DNA of 12,991 nucleotides, taken from NCBI GenBank assembly GCA_000431155.1, contig HF985629.1:1-12991 (forward strand), in the 5' to 3' direction. Shown piece after piece: positions 5,718-12,991 of this stretch. Under the pieces are notes generated by a model that saw only the letters and a list, made by a program, of their open reading frames with translations, did not search any database and was not told the origin of the DNA. Source of the DNA: Bacteroides sp. CAG:927 (GTDB lineage: Bacteria > Bacteroidota > Bacteroidia > Bacteroidales > Muribaculaceae). The position numbers and the translations under genes are program-made. Positions within the stretch are counted from its first letter, which is position 1; each line of letters begins with the position of its first letter.

Positions 5718-5749
5718 CAAAGTTAATACTTGCCGTTGTGAGTTGCAAA
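5718..5749 (-). promoter_or_regulatory. Perfect Bacteroidota promoter of the LysE-CBM9 unit
   Basis: On the minus strand TTTG (5749-5746), 20 bases, then TAACTTTG (5725-5718) match the consensus at every defined base. The expected start (about 3-7 bases after 5718) falls at 5711-5715, on or next to the ATG at 5713-5711. The -33 box is the end of the T-tract that follows the rodA operon hairpin. Confidence 0.7.
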
Positions 5750-5767
5750 AAAATTGTGGCTAAGCCA
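5747..5767 (-). terminator. Weak terminator at the end of the rodA operon
   Basis: On the minus strand, 13 bases after the rodA stop, TGGC-TTA-GCCA forms a 4-bp GC-rich hairpin (5767-5757), followed by CAA and seven T (5753-5747). The stem is short, so termination may be partial. The T-run merges with the TTTG box of the next promoter. Confidence 0.45.
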
Positions 5768-5780
5768 AGGGAAAATAATG

Positions 5781-7247
5781 TTAATATGACAGATGCTCGC
5801 GCCGCGAGGCGTCAATTCGTAGTAATATGAAAAGCAGGAACGTAAAGCTCCACAATGAGGAGCCTCCATAGCTGAAAAACGGCAGGGGAATACCAATTAC
5901 GGGACAAAGCCCAATAACCATGCCCACGTTGATGGCGAGATGGAATATGAAATATGAGGCTACGCAATAGCCATATACGCGTCCGAATACCGTGGGCTGC
6001 CGTTCGGCCAAATGCATGACTCTGAGTATGAGGCAGAGGAACAAAATCAATACCGCCGATGCTCCAAGAAATCCTTGCTCTTCGCCAATAGTGCAGAAGA
6101 TGAAGTCGGTGTGCTGCTCGGGCACATATTTGAGCTTGGTCTGGGTGCCGTTGAGAAATCCTTTGCCGGCGAAACCTCCGGAACCTATGGCTATACGCGA
6201 TTGATTTACGTTATAGCCTTTGCCCAAAGGGTCATCAACGATGCCCAAGGTTACTTTGATACGCTGCTGCTGATGGGGCTGCAAAATGGAATCAAATGCA
6301 TAGTTGACCGAAAACAGAAATATAACTGATGCAACGGTGGCGCCTACAGTTATCCACAGTTTGCGAGCATGGCTGCGCATGGTGAGAAATGCGGAGTAGA
6401 GGCAAGCAACGGATATGGCGGAAATGAAATAAGCGAGTCCGGGCACCGTGATGCCAAATGCATCAAGTACGGCCACTATGACGAAAGTGCCCACATACCA
6501 CACAGCTACATTTCGTGCAGCTATGATATGCTTGCAATAGATGGCGAGCAATCCCACCATAATGCACATAATCATACCGAATACGGCTGCTTCTCCGGCG
6601 GGAATGCCGAGATAGGTGGATGCAGTGTATTTGATTGCCACTACGAAAAACAGCACAGCGCATCCTGCTGCCATAAGCACAAGTCCGCTCATGCCTTCGC
6701 GATAGAGCACGAAAAACAGGGCGAGATAGGCCAGTGCGGAACCTGTTTCTTTCTGGGCTATGATGAGAAGGATGGGGAGTATGATGATGGTAAGTGCCCG
6801 GAAATAATTGTTTTTGGAGGCATTGAGCCGGAAATTATAGCCGCTGAATAATTTTGCAAGGGCCAATGCTGTGGCAAATTTTCCGAATTCTGCCGGCTGA
6901 AACCGTAAAGGCCCGAATACAAGCCATGAATGAGATCCCTTAATGTCCGGGGCTACAAATATGGTTATCAGGAGGATGAACATTACCACTATATAGATAG
7001 GGTAGGCATAAGTCTCATACATTCTGGCATCAAAAAGCAGGAGCACGAGTGCAAGCACAAGTGCCATGCCTATCCATCGGATCTGTTTGCCTGAAAATTC
7101 GGCAGCATTGAGTATGGAAGCGTTGTCGAAATCGTAGCTTGCGGCATAGATGCTGAAGATACCTGCAATTACAAGTATCAGATAGATTGCAATCGTGAAC
7201 CAGTCAACATTATGCAGCAGCGATGAGTTAGTGTTTCTTGACTCCAC
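5781..7247 (-). CDS. rodA: RodA, elongasome peptidoglycan glycosyltransferase
   Basis: This 488-residue multi-pass SEDS protein polymerises lipid II into glycan strands together with PBP2 during cell elongation. Recognisable signatures are FGPLRFQPAEFGKFA (111-125), AQKETGSALAYLALF (164-178), the periplasmic motif DDPLGKGYNVNQSRIAIGSG (338-357) containing the probable catalytic Asp (338/339), EQHTDFIFCTIGEEQGFLG (377-395), and PFFSYGGSSL (456-465). It is about 115 residues longer than E. coli RodA (370). The extra sequence lies roughly at 185-320 and includes additional hydrophobic segments (about 188-206, 222-238, 247-265, 270-290, 297-313). Its ATG lies inside the end of mrdA (20-base overlap), implying translational coupling, and it is the last gene of the operon. 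Confidence 0.96.
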   Translation of the reverse strand: MESRNTNSSLLHNVDWFTIAIYLILVIAGIFSIYAASYDFDNASILNAAEFSGKQIRWIGMALVLALVLLLFDARMYETYAYPIYIVVMFILLITIFVAPDIKGSHSWLVFGPLRFQPAEFGKFATALALAKLFSGYNFRLNASKNNYFRALTIIILPILLIIAQKETGSALAYLALFFVLYREGMSGLVLMAAGCAVLFFVVAIKYTASTYLGIPAGEAAVFGMIMCIMVGLLAIYCKHIIAARNVAVWYVGTFVIVAVLDAFGITVPGLAYFISAISVACLYSAFLTMRSHARKLWITVGATVASVIFLFSVNYAFDSILQPHQQQRIKVTLGIVDDPLGKGYNVNQSRIAIGSGGFAGKGFLNGTQTKLKYVPEQHTDFIFCTIGEEQGFLGASAVLILFLCLILRVMHLAERQPTVFGRVYGYCVASYFIFHLAINVGMVIGLCPVIGIPLPFFSYGGSSLWSFTFLLFILLRIDASRREHLSY

Positions 7248-9090
7248 TGTAAATAATAGTATTTGAGGTCAACATACGTGTTTCAATATATTTGCGATTC
7301 TCAGCAATCTTGCCGGTGAGATATTTCTCGATGAGAAGACTGCCTATCGGAACCCCAAAAGTGGCACCGTAGCCGGCGTTTTCCACGTACACGCATATTG
7401 CAATCTTGGGATTGTGATAAGGTGCAAATCCGAGAAATACGGAGTGGTCGCGTCCATGGGGATTTTGGGCTGTACCGGTTTTGCCGCATACCTCAATGTC
7501 GGGTAGATTTGCAAGACGGCATGTGCCGCCGGTGACTGCCATGCGCATGCCCTCGGCCACGGAATTGAAATGCTCCTGGTGGATGTCGGGACGATGCTTT
7601 TCGGAGTATTTGGTGTCAATAACGGTGTCTTCAATCTCTTTTACCACATGGGGTGTGATGAACCATCCCCGGTTGGCAATGGTGGCTCCGAGGTTGGCGA
7701 TTTGAAGGGGAGTGGCAAGAATCTCACCTTGGCCTATGGCTACTGAAATAATGGTATTGGCACTCCAATGTCCTTCGCCATATACTTTGTTGTAGAATTT
7801 GGCGTTGGGGATAAATCCACGGCTTTCGCCAGGGAGATCTATGCCAAGTTTGTAGCCGTATCCCAGCTCCACAAGGTGTGTCTTCCACACTTCAAAAGCC
7901 TCGGCTGCAGTGCCATATTTGGAGCGTCGGTCAATCATATTTTTAAGTCCCCAACAGAAGAATGCATTGCAGGAGGTTTGCAATGCCGGCTTGAGAGTTA
8001 TGGGAGACGCATGTGGGTGACAACCGACTTTAAGACGCCCGCTTATGTAACCGCGATGGCAGGGGAATGGTGTGCCAAGTCCTATGATGCCCTCCTCAAG
8101 CAAAATCAATCCTTGTCCGGGCTTGAACGTGGATCCGGGCGGATAAACGCCCATTATGGAACGGTCGTAGAGTGGCTTGAGCGGGTCCTTGTTGAGCTTG
8201 GCATAATTGTTGCCTCGCTCCCTGCCCACAAGCAGTGAAGGGTCGTAGGTGGGGCTGCTTACAAGCGCAAGAACCTCACCGGTGGCAGGCTCGATTGCTA
8301 CGACTGCGCCAATTTTGTTGACCATCAGGCTCTCGGCATATTGCTGAAGCTCAATGTCAATGCTGAGTTTGAGGTTTTTGCCCGATATGGCGGCTTTGTC
8401 GCGGGCGCCCCCCTCATATTTTCCCTGAATCTGGCCGAGGGCATCGCGAATCAGAATTTCCTCGCCTTTTTCTCCGCGCAAAAACTTTTCATAGCTTTTT
8501 TCCACTCCCAGGTCGCCGGTGTAGTCACCTCGCGAATAGTAGGGATCATTGTCAATATCCTTTTGAGACACCTCGCGTATGTCGCCGAGGAGGTTGGCCC
8601 CGCAATGATAGTTGTATTCACGCAGTATTCGTTTTTGTATGAAAAATCCCGGATAGCGATACATTTTTTCCTGAAGGCGTCCATAATCCTCGGCCGAGAG
8701 GTGCGTCATAAGCACTTGCGGAGAATAGGATGAATAACCGGGATTCAGCCTCTTGTCGCGCATGTCGGAAAATCTCTTGCGGAGTTTTTCGGGTGTTATG
8801 CCGAGCGTGCGACACAAGTCAAGAGTGTCAAACGGCTGCACATCTCGGGGAATCATCATAATGTCGTAGGCGGGTCGGTTAAATACCACCACGTTTCCGT
8901 TGCGGTCGTAGATTATGCCTCGTGACGGGTATATGGCTTTGCGCAGAAAAGCATTGGAATCGGCCTCATCCTTGTAGCTTGAGTCAAGTACCTGAAGGTT
9001 GAACAAGCGCACGAGATAAATCAGCACTATCACCACGATAAAGCTGCCTATCACATATTTACGCTTTTCTAACTTATAATCTTTTCTCAC
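7228..9090 (-). CDS. mrdA: Penicillin-binding protein 2 (transpeptidase of the elongasome)
   Basis: This 620-residue class B PBP crosslinks the glycan strands made by RodA. It has one membrane anchor (about 12-29) after a basic N-terminus. A dimerisation/pedestal domain begins with the motif PSRGIIYDRNG (55-65) and runs to about 230. The transpeptidase domain carries all three catalytic motifs: STFK (320-323, nucleophile Ser320), SCN (373-375) and KTGT (537-540). GVYPPGSTFKP and ISVAIGQGEILATPLQIAN (448-466) are typical of PBP2. It overlaps mreD by 17 bases and rodA by 20. Beta-lactams of the mecillinam type target this family. The N-terminus (MRKDYKLEKRKYVI) and length match the family, so the start is secure. 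Confidence 0.96.
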   Translation of the reverse strand: MRKDYKLEKRKYVIGSFIVVIVLIYLVRLFNLQVLDSSYKDEADSNAFLRKAIYPSRGIIYDRNGNVVVFNRPAYDIMMIPRDVQPFDTLDLCRTLGITPEKLRKRFSDMRDKRLNPGYSSYSPQVLMTHLSAEDYGRLQEKMYRYPGFFIQKRILREYNYHCGANLLGDIREVSQKDIDNDPYYSRGDYTGDLGVEKSYEKFLRGEKGEEILIRDALGQIQGKYEGGARDKAAISGKNLKLSIDIELQQYAESLMVNKIGAVVAIEPATGEVLALVSSPTYDPSLLVGRERGNNYAKLNKDPLKPLYDRSIMGVYPPGSTFKPGQGLILLEEGIIGLGTPFPCHRGYISGRLKVGCHPHASPITLKPALQTSCNAFFCWGLKNMIDRRSKYGTAAEAFEVWKTHLVELGYGYKLGIDLPGESRGFIPNAKFYNKVYGEGHWSANTIISVAIGQGEILATPLQIANLGATIANRGWFITPHVVKEIEDTVIDTKYSEKHRPDIHQEHFNSVAEGMRMAVTGGTCRLANLPDIEVCGKTGTAQNPHGRDHSVFLGFAPYHNPKIAICVYVENAGYGATFGVPIGSLLIEKYLTGKIAENRKYIETRMLTSNTIIYSGVKKH

Positions 9091-9595
9091 CGGGGTTTAC
9101 TGTGATACAGTCAATACAAATCAATAGCAGGGTAGTGAGCAGTGTACTGCATACGATTCGTGCTATCAGCAACAGAATGTTGAACATTGAGAATGCTTCG
9201 ATAACGAATATTAGCGTGCAGTATATCAGCGACATCGTAACGGCGTACTTGACATAGGCAGCGGTGCCGAGCGAATGCATTGAAGGCATGAGGTCGCCAA
9301 GCTCGTCTTCACGCAACACATAGAGCCTGAGCACTGGTTTACGCAATACGGCCGCGATGGTACATGCAAGAGCATTCATTCCCTGAGTGTCGGAGAAAAC
9401 ATCGATGATGAGACCAAGCAGGAAGCTGAATGTGAGCACATAGTTGAGATGCAATGTGAGCGGAAGCCTGAGAATCACATATATGAAAGCCATTGGCACC
9501 GCTACGCCCCACAGGCACACATGATTGAGCACAATGACTTGCGCCAATATGAGTATCAGCGTTAAAAGCATGAGCTGTAGTGTGATTTTTGTCAT
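9074..9595 (-). CDS. mreD: MreD, rod-shape membrane protein
   Basis: This 173-residue inner-membrane protein with about five hydrophobic segments (5-25, 31-47, 51-69, 112-133, 139-161) couples MreC to the RodA/PBP2 machinery. The best-conserved MreD stretch is present: GLIIDVFSDTQGMNALACTI (61-80), with Gly61, Asp65 and the DxxGMNA turn. It starts 12 bases after mreC and its end overlaps mrdA. Sequence conservation in MreD is low in general, so the call leans on this motif plus its position between mreC and mrdA. Confidence 0.93.
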   Translation of the reverse strand: MTKITLQLMLLTLILILAQVIVLNHVCLWGVAVPMAFIYVILRLPLTLHLNYVLTFSFLLGLIIDVFSDTQGMNALACTIAAVLRKPVLRLYVLREDELGDLMPSMHSLGTAAYVKYAVTMSLIYCTLIFVIEAFSMFNILLLIARIVCSTLLTTLLLICIDCITVNPGEKRL

Positions 9596-9607
9596 GGCTT
9601 GTTGTGG

Positions 9608-10462
9608 TTAAAACTTGCGTTGCGGTTCCTCGTCGCTCTCCACTTCCAGCAGTTCAGGTTTCATCATGTCGCGTACCACCCGCACGGTGTTAAGAGTGGA
9701 GAAGTCGGTGAAAAGACGCACCCGCAATGCAAAAAAGTTTTCGTCGTAGTCTTTGAGGGGCTTTGTAACAATGCCCACAGGCACACCTTCGGGGAACACT
9801 GTGGAGTAGCCACTGGTGACAACGGTGTCGCCTACTTTGAAAGTGGCATGACGGGGCAACTCTTCAAGAATGGCTTCTGAGGGGTTTTTGCCGTCCCATA
9901 CCAAGGATCCTACCTGTTCGCTTGCCTTTACTTTTGCTGATACGCGGAGATAGTTGTTGAGCACGGATATGACTCTTGCAGAGTGCGGTCCAACCTTATT
10001 GACAATTCCTACCACACCGTTTTCATTCACAACACCCATTTCTTCGGCGATGCCGTCAAGCGATCCTTTATCCAAGGTTATGTAATTGTGCGGACGATGC
10101 ACGCTGTTGTTGATTACATGGGCTATGATAAAGTTGTAACGGGCAAGCGAGGTGTCAACCGGCACTGTGGCAGCATACTCGGCAATTTTGTAACGGGCAA
10201 TCTGCGATTTGAGCGCAAGTACCTGACTTTCAAGTTGCGCGTTGCGGCGAGTAAGGTCCTCGTTGATGTCGCGCAGGCTGAAATAGGATGTCACGGAGTG
10301 TGCTCCATTGTACAATGAGGTGCTCAGAGCGTTGGCTGATGACAGATAGATGGAATGCTGGTAGGGATTGTTCTGAAACAGGAGTACGCAACTAATCGTC
10401 ACGAATACCATAAAAAGTATCCATGACGAAAAGCGTATCAGAAAGTTGATGAGATTGCGCAC
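9608..10462 (-). CDS. mreC: MreC, periplasmic cell-shape scaffold
   Basis: This 284-residue bitopic protein has a single N-terminal membrane segment (about 11-30), a predicted coiled coil (about 62-92, with the heptad-like LRDINEDLTRRNAQLESQV), and the periplasmic beta-barrel pair typical of MreC. That pair includes DKGSLDGIAEEMGVVNENGV (131-150) and GDTVVTSGYSTVFPEGVPVG (211-230), both strong family signatures. MreC dimers activate PBP2 and link it to MreB and MreD. A short acidic tail (EVESDEEPQRKF) closes the protein. It lies 22 bases after mreB and 12 before mreD, as expected in an mre operon. Confidence 0.96.
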   Translation of the reverse strand: MRNLINFLIRFSSWILFMVFVTISCVLLFQNNPYQHSIYLSSANALSTSLYNGAHSVTSYFSLRDINEDLTRRNAQLESQVLALKSQIARYKIAEYAATVPVDTSLARYNFIIAHVINNSVHRPHNYITLDKGSLDGIAEEMGVVNENGVVGIVNKVGPHSARVISVLNNYLRVSAKVKASEQVGSLVWDGKNPSEAILEELPRHATFKVGDTVVTSGYSTVFPEGVPVGIVTKPLKDYDENFFALRVRLFTDFSTLNTVRVVRDMMKPELLEVESDEEPQRKF

Positions 10463-10484
10463 TTCTGCCTACCTCCCAACTATA

Positions 10485-11504
10485 TTAGCGAATGAGGAAT
10501 TTGAACTTGTCAATGTTTTTCAGAGCCACACCGGTGCCTTTGGCCACTGCTTTCAAGGGGTCTTCGGCCACGTGGAACTGGATACCGATTTTGTCAGTCA
10601 AACGCTTGTCCAGACCGCGCAGGAGAGCACCACCGCCTGCAAGGTAGATGCCATTGCGAACGATGTCGGCATAAAGCTCGGGGGGAGTTTGCTCCAGAGC
10701 GGCAAGCACAGAGGCTTCAATCTTGGAAATTGATTTCTCGATGCAATGAGATATTTCCTGATAAGAAACCTGTACTTCCATGGGAAGAGCGGTCATCTGG
10801 TTGGGTCCGTGCACGATGTAATCTTCCGGTGCATCCTCAAGCTCGGTAAGAGCAGAGCCTACGTTGATTTTTATAAGCTCGGCGGTGCGGTTGCCCACAC
10901 GAACATTGTGGACACGTTTCATGTGCTCCATAATGTCGGCAGTGAGGTCGTCACCGGCTATCTGGATACTCTTGTTGGAGACGATGCCACCCAATGAAAT
11001 GACGGCGATTTCGGTTGTACCGCCTCCTATGTCAACAATCATGTTGCCTTCGGGGGCTACAACATCAAGCCCTATACCGAGGGCGGCTGCCATAGGTTCA
11101 TAAATCATGTAAACATCGCGGCCGCCAGCATGTTCGGAGGAGTCGCGCACCGCACGTATTTCCACTTCGGTAGAACCGGAAGGGATGCCTACCACCATGC
11201 GCATGGATGGGCTGAACCATTTGTTCTTGCTTGAGGCTTTGCCTATAAGACCGCGTATCATCATTTCGGCGGCATTGAAATCGGCGATAACACCTTTGCG
11301 CAAAGGACGCACACATCGGATGCCTTCGGGTTCGCGGCCCCACATGCGCTGAGCTTCTTTGCCCACGGCAATCATTTTGCCGGTGCGCACGTCAATGGCC
11401 ACAATAGAAGGCTCGTCAATGATGATTTTGTCGTTATGGATAATGAGGGTATTGGCTGTGCCAAGATCCACAGAAATCTCTTTGGTGAGTGAAAAAATAC
11501 CCAT
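10485..11504 (-). CDS. mreB: MreB, actin-like rod-shape determinant
   Basis: This 339-residue cytoplasmic ATPase forms membrane-bound filaments that orient lateral wall synthesis. All actin-fold motifs are present: phosphate-1 DLGTANT (13-19), connect-1 YEPMAAALGIGL (135-146, with Glu136 as the likely catalytic residue), phosphate-2 DIGGGTTEIAVIS (158-170), and the adenosine motif LAGGGALLRGLD (288-299). Residues 3-8 (IFSLTK) match the hydrophobic N-terminal start seen in MreB proteins. Length is normal (330-350). It begins 31 bases after purH with no promoter-like TAnnTTTG in the gap, so it probably depends on the purH transcript. Confidence 0.98.
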   Translation of the reverse strand: MGIFSLTKEISVDLGTANTLIIHNDKIIIDEPSIVAIDVRTGKMIAVGKEAQRMWGREPEGIRCVRPLRKGVIADFNAAEMMIRGLIGKASSKNKWFSPSMRMVVGIPSGSTEVEIRAVRDSSEHAGGRDVYMIYEPMAAALGIGLDVVAPEGNMIVDIGGGTTEIAVISLGGIVSNKSIQIAGDDLTADIMEHMKRVHNVRVGNRTAELIKINVGSALTELEDAPEDYIVHGPNQMTALPMEVQVSYQEISHCIEKSISKIEASVLAALEQTPPELYADIVRNGIYLAGGGALLRGLDKRLTDKIGIQFHVAEDPLKAVAKGTGVALKNIDKFKFLIR

Positions 11505-11535
11505 TTCTTGTGTCGAAGGATTTTAAGTAGATAAA

Positions 11536-12991
11536 TTAGTGTTTGAAATGGCGAATTCCGGTGGTGACCATGGCAACATCGTGTTCATTGCAATATGCAA
11601 TGGAGTCGTTGTCGCGAATAGAACCGCCGGGTTGTATAACAGCATCAATGCCAGCTTCGTGGGCTATTTCCACGCAGTCGGCAAAGGGGAAGAAGGCATC
11701 GGAAGCCATCACAGCTCCTTTGAGATCAAAGCCAAATGACTGAGCCTTGGCAATGGCCTGCTTGAGAGCGTCAACACGGCTTGTCTGGCCAACGCCGCTT
11801 GCCAAGAGCTGATTGTTTTTGGCAAGTACAATAGCATTGCTTTTAGAATGCTTCACGATTTTGTTGGCAAAAAGCATGTCCTGAATCTGGGCATTATCCG
11901 GAGACTTGAGTGTAACTGAGGTCAAGTCGTCAGGAGTCTCCACTTTCAGGTCGCGCTGTTGCATAAGTGCACCATTGAGAACGGTGCGTATCTGGTATTT
12001 GGTGTCAAGCTGGGTTTTCTGAACCAGAATGATACGATTTTTCTTTTGTTCAAGGATTTTCAGTGCATCCTCAGTGTATTCGGGAGCAATGATTACTTCA
12101 AAGAAGATTTTGTTGATTTCTTCGGCTGTTTCGGCATCTATGGCGCGATTGGCGATGAGAACCCCTCCGAAGGCAGATACAGGGTCGCCTGCGAGAGCGT
12201 CTTTCCATGCCTCGGCCATTGTCGGGCGAGTGGCAAGTCCGCATGCATTGTTGTGCTTGAGGATAGCGAATGTAGGTTCGGTAAACTCAGAAATGAGGCA
12301 TACGGCTGCATCAATGTCAAGAAGATTGTTGTAGGAGATTTCTTTGCCGTGCAGCTGGTGGAAAAGTTTTTCAAAATCACCGAAGAAGGCACCTTGCTGA
12401 TGGGGATTCTCTCCATAACGGAGCTCTTTTTTGTGGTCCAGAGCCAAGCGAAGTGCAGATGGGCCTTCGGGCATGTCAAAATAGTTGAATATGTGGGAAT
12501 CGTAGGCGGACGAAACAGCAAATGCTTCTTTGGCGAGCCATAAACGCTCTTCAAGGGTGGTGGAAGCATCGTTGTGCCGTTCAAGCATTTCAGCAAATGG
12601 AGCATATTGAGCTTTGGAAGCTACGATTGCTACATGGGCATAGTTCTTGGCTGCTGCGCGAATCAGGGAAATACCGCCTATGTCAATTTTTTCAATTATA
12701 TCAGCGTGTGAGGCACCTGAGGCTACTGTGTCCTCAAAAGGATAGAGGTCAACTATTACGAGATCTATTTCGGGGATTTCGTATTGCTGCATCTGTGCGA
12801 TGTCGCTATCCATGTCTCTGCGACCGAGAATGCCGCCGAACACTTTGGGGTGAAGGGTCTTTACGCGACCGCCAAGTATAGAGGGGTAGGATGTGAGATC
12901 CTCAACGGCATCACACTCGTAACCGAGAGACTCGATGAATTGTCGTGTGCCGCCGGTGGAGAGGAATTTCACGCCATTGGAATGAAGTAGG
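11536..12991 (-). CDS. purH: PurH, bifunctional AICAR transformylase/IMP cyclohydrolase (5' end outside window)
   Basis: PurH catalyses the last two steps of de novo IMP synthesis: formylation of AICAR using 10-formyl-THF, then ring closure. The frame stays open through the right edge (residues LLHSNG precede the GTG at 12972, which is an internal Val codon), so about 20-25 N-terminal residues of the usual ~507-513 are missing and about 484 are visible. The cyclohydrolase half shows FLSTGGTRQF, TLHPKVFGGILGRR and VDLYPFEDTV. The transformylase half shows RYGENPHQQGAFF, LKHNNACGLA, GDPVSAFGGV, and the C-terminal signature SDAFFPFADCVEIAHEAGID followed by QPGGSIRD. It is the first visible gene of the operon that continues into mreB; its promoter is not in the window. 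Confidence 0.97.
   Translation of the reverse strand, partial: LLHSNGVKFLSTGGTRQFIESLGYECDAVEDLTSYPSILGGRVKTLHPKVFGGILGRRDMDSDIAQMQQYEIPEIDLVIVDLYPFEDTVASGASHADIIEKIDIGGISLIRAAAKNYAHVAIVASKAQYAPFAEMLERHNDASTTLEERLWLAKEAFAVSSAYDSHIFNYFDMPEGPSALRLALDHKKELRYGENPHQQGAFFGDFEKLFHQLHGKEISYNNLLDIDAAVCLISEFTEPTFAILKHNNACGLATRPTMAEAWKDALAGDPVSAFGGVLIANRAIDAETAEEINKIFFEVIIAPEYTEDALKILEQKKNRIILVQKTQLDTKYQIRTVLNGALMQQRDLKVETPDDLTSVTLKSPDNAQIQDMLFANKIVKHSKSNAIVLAKNNQLLASGVGQTSRVDALKQAIAKAQSFGFDLKGAVMASDAFFPFADCVEIAHEAGIDAVIQPGGSIRDNDSIAYCNEHDVAMVTTGIRHFKH

Noticed and set aside
6369..6851. 160-residue plus-strand frame opposite rodA
   Set aside because: Rich in His, Gly, Glu and Cys with no domain; it mirrors RodA membrane-helix codons on the other strand.
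7768..8733. Two plus-strand frames (156 and 130 residues) opposite mrdA
   Set aside because: They lie antisense to intact catalytic-domain coding sequence, with no supporting signals.
11959..12543. 194-residue plus-strand frame opposite purH
   Set aside because: Antisense shadow of a well-conserved enzyme; composition is Phe/Gly/Cys-rich with no known family.
12970..12972. GTG at 12972 as the start of purH
   Set aside because: The frame remains open to the window edge and the upstream residues (LLHSNG) fit the normal PurH N-terminal region before the STGGT motif, so it is an internal Val codon.
1..12991. CRISPR arrays, transposase genes or a diversity-generating retroelement
   Set aside because: I saw no regularly spaced repeats, no transposase or integrase motifs, and no reverse transcriptase or template/variable repeat pair, although the last was considered because some Bacteroides Mu-like phages carry one.

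Overview
The window looks like a chromosomal segment of a Bacteroidales bacterium, plausibly a gut member such as Muribaculaceae or Bacteroidaceae; the family-level guess is inference. Three things support this. Start codons mostly lack a Shine-Dalgarno sequence. Several promoters match the Bacteroidota form (TTTG-like -33 box, 20-21 bases, TAnnTTTG -7 box). The order purH-mreB-mreC-mreD-mrdA-rodA is, to my knowledge, the usual one in this order.

The left part (1-4134) carries only plus-strand genes and looks accessory. It opens with a palindrome overlapped by a near-perfect promoter. That promoter drives a compact phage-type capsid module: an S78-type prohead protease fused to a scaffold-like region, a 293-residue capsid protein, and a 57-residue basic protein of unknown function. 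A strong intrinsic terminator closes the module. No portal, terminase, connector or tail gene is visible, but the window begins just upstream, so what lies further left is unknown. Next come an AT-rich spacer, a Nim-like flavin-binding (PPOX-fold) protein with its own promoter, and a YczE/YitT-like membrane protein with its own promoter.

The right part (4185-12991) is entirely on the minus strand and looks like core genome. A hairpin terminator sits at the strand switch. It is followed by tRNA-Glu(CUC) with its promoter, then a two-gene unit made of a LysE-family exporter and a CBM9-like domain protein. A long operon then runs from purH (its 5' end lies outside the window) through mreB, mreC, mreD, mrdA (PBP2) and rodA. 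Spacing is 31, 22 and 12 bases for the first three junctions, followed by overlaps of 17 and 20 bases. Apart from purH, which makes IMP, these products form the elongasome: MreB filaments, the MreC/MreD scaffold, the RodA glycan polymerase and the PBP2 transpeptidase together direct lateral wall synthesis.

The 3' end of the tRNA gene faces the accessory side, which is the geometry expected of an integration hotspot. No second copy of the tRNA 3' end is visible in the window.
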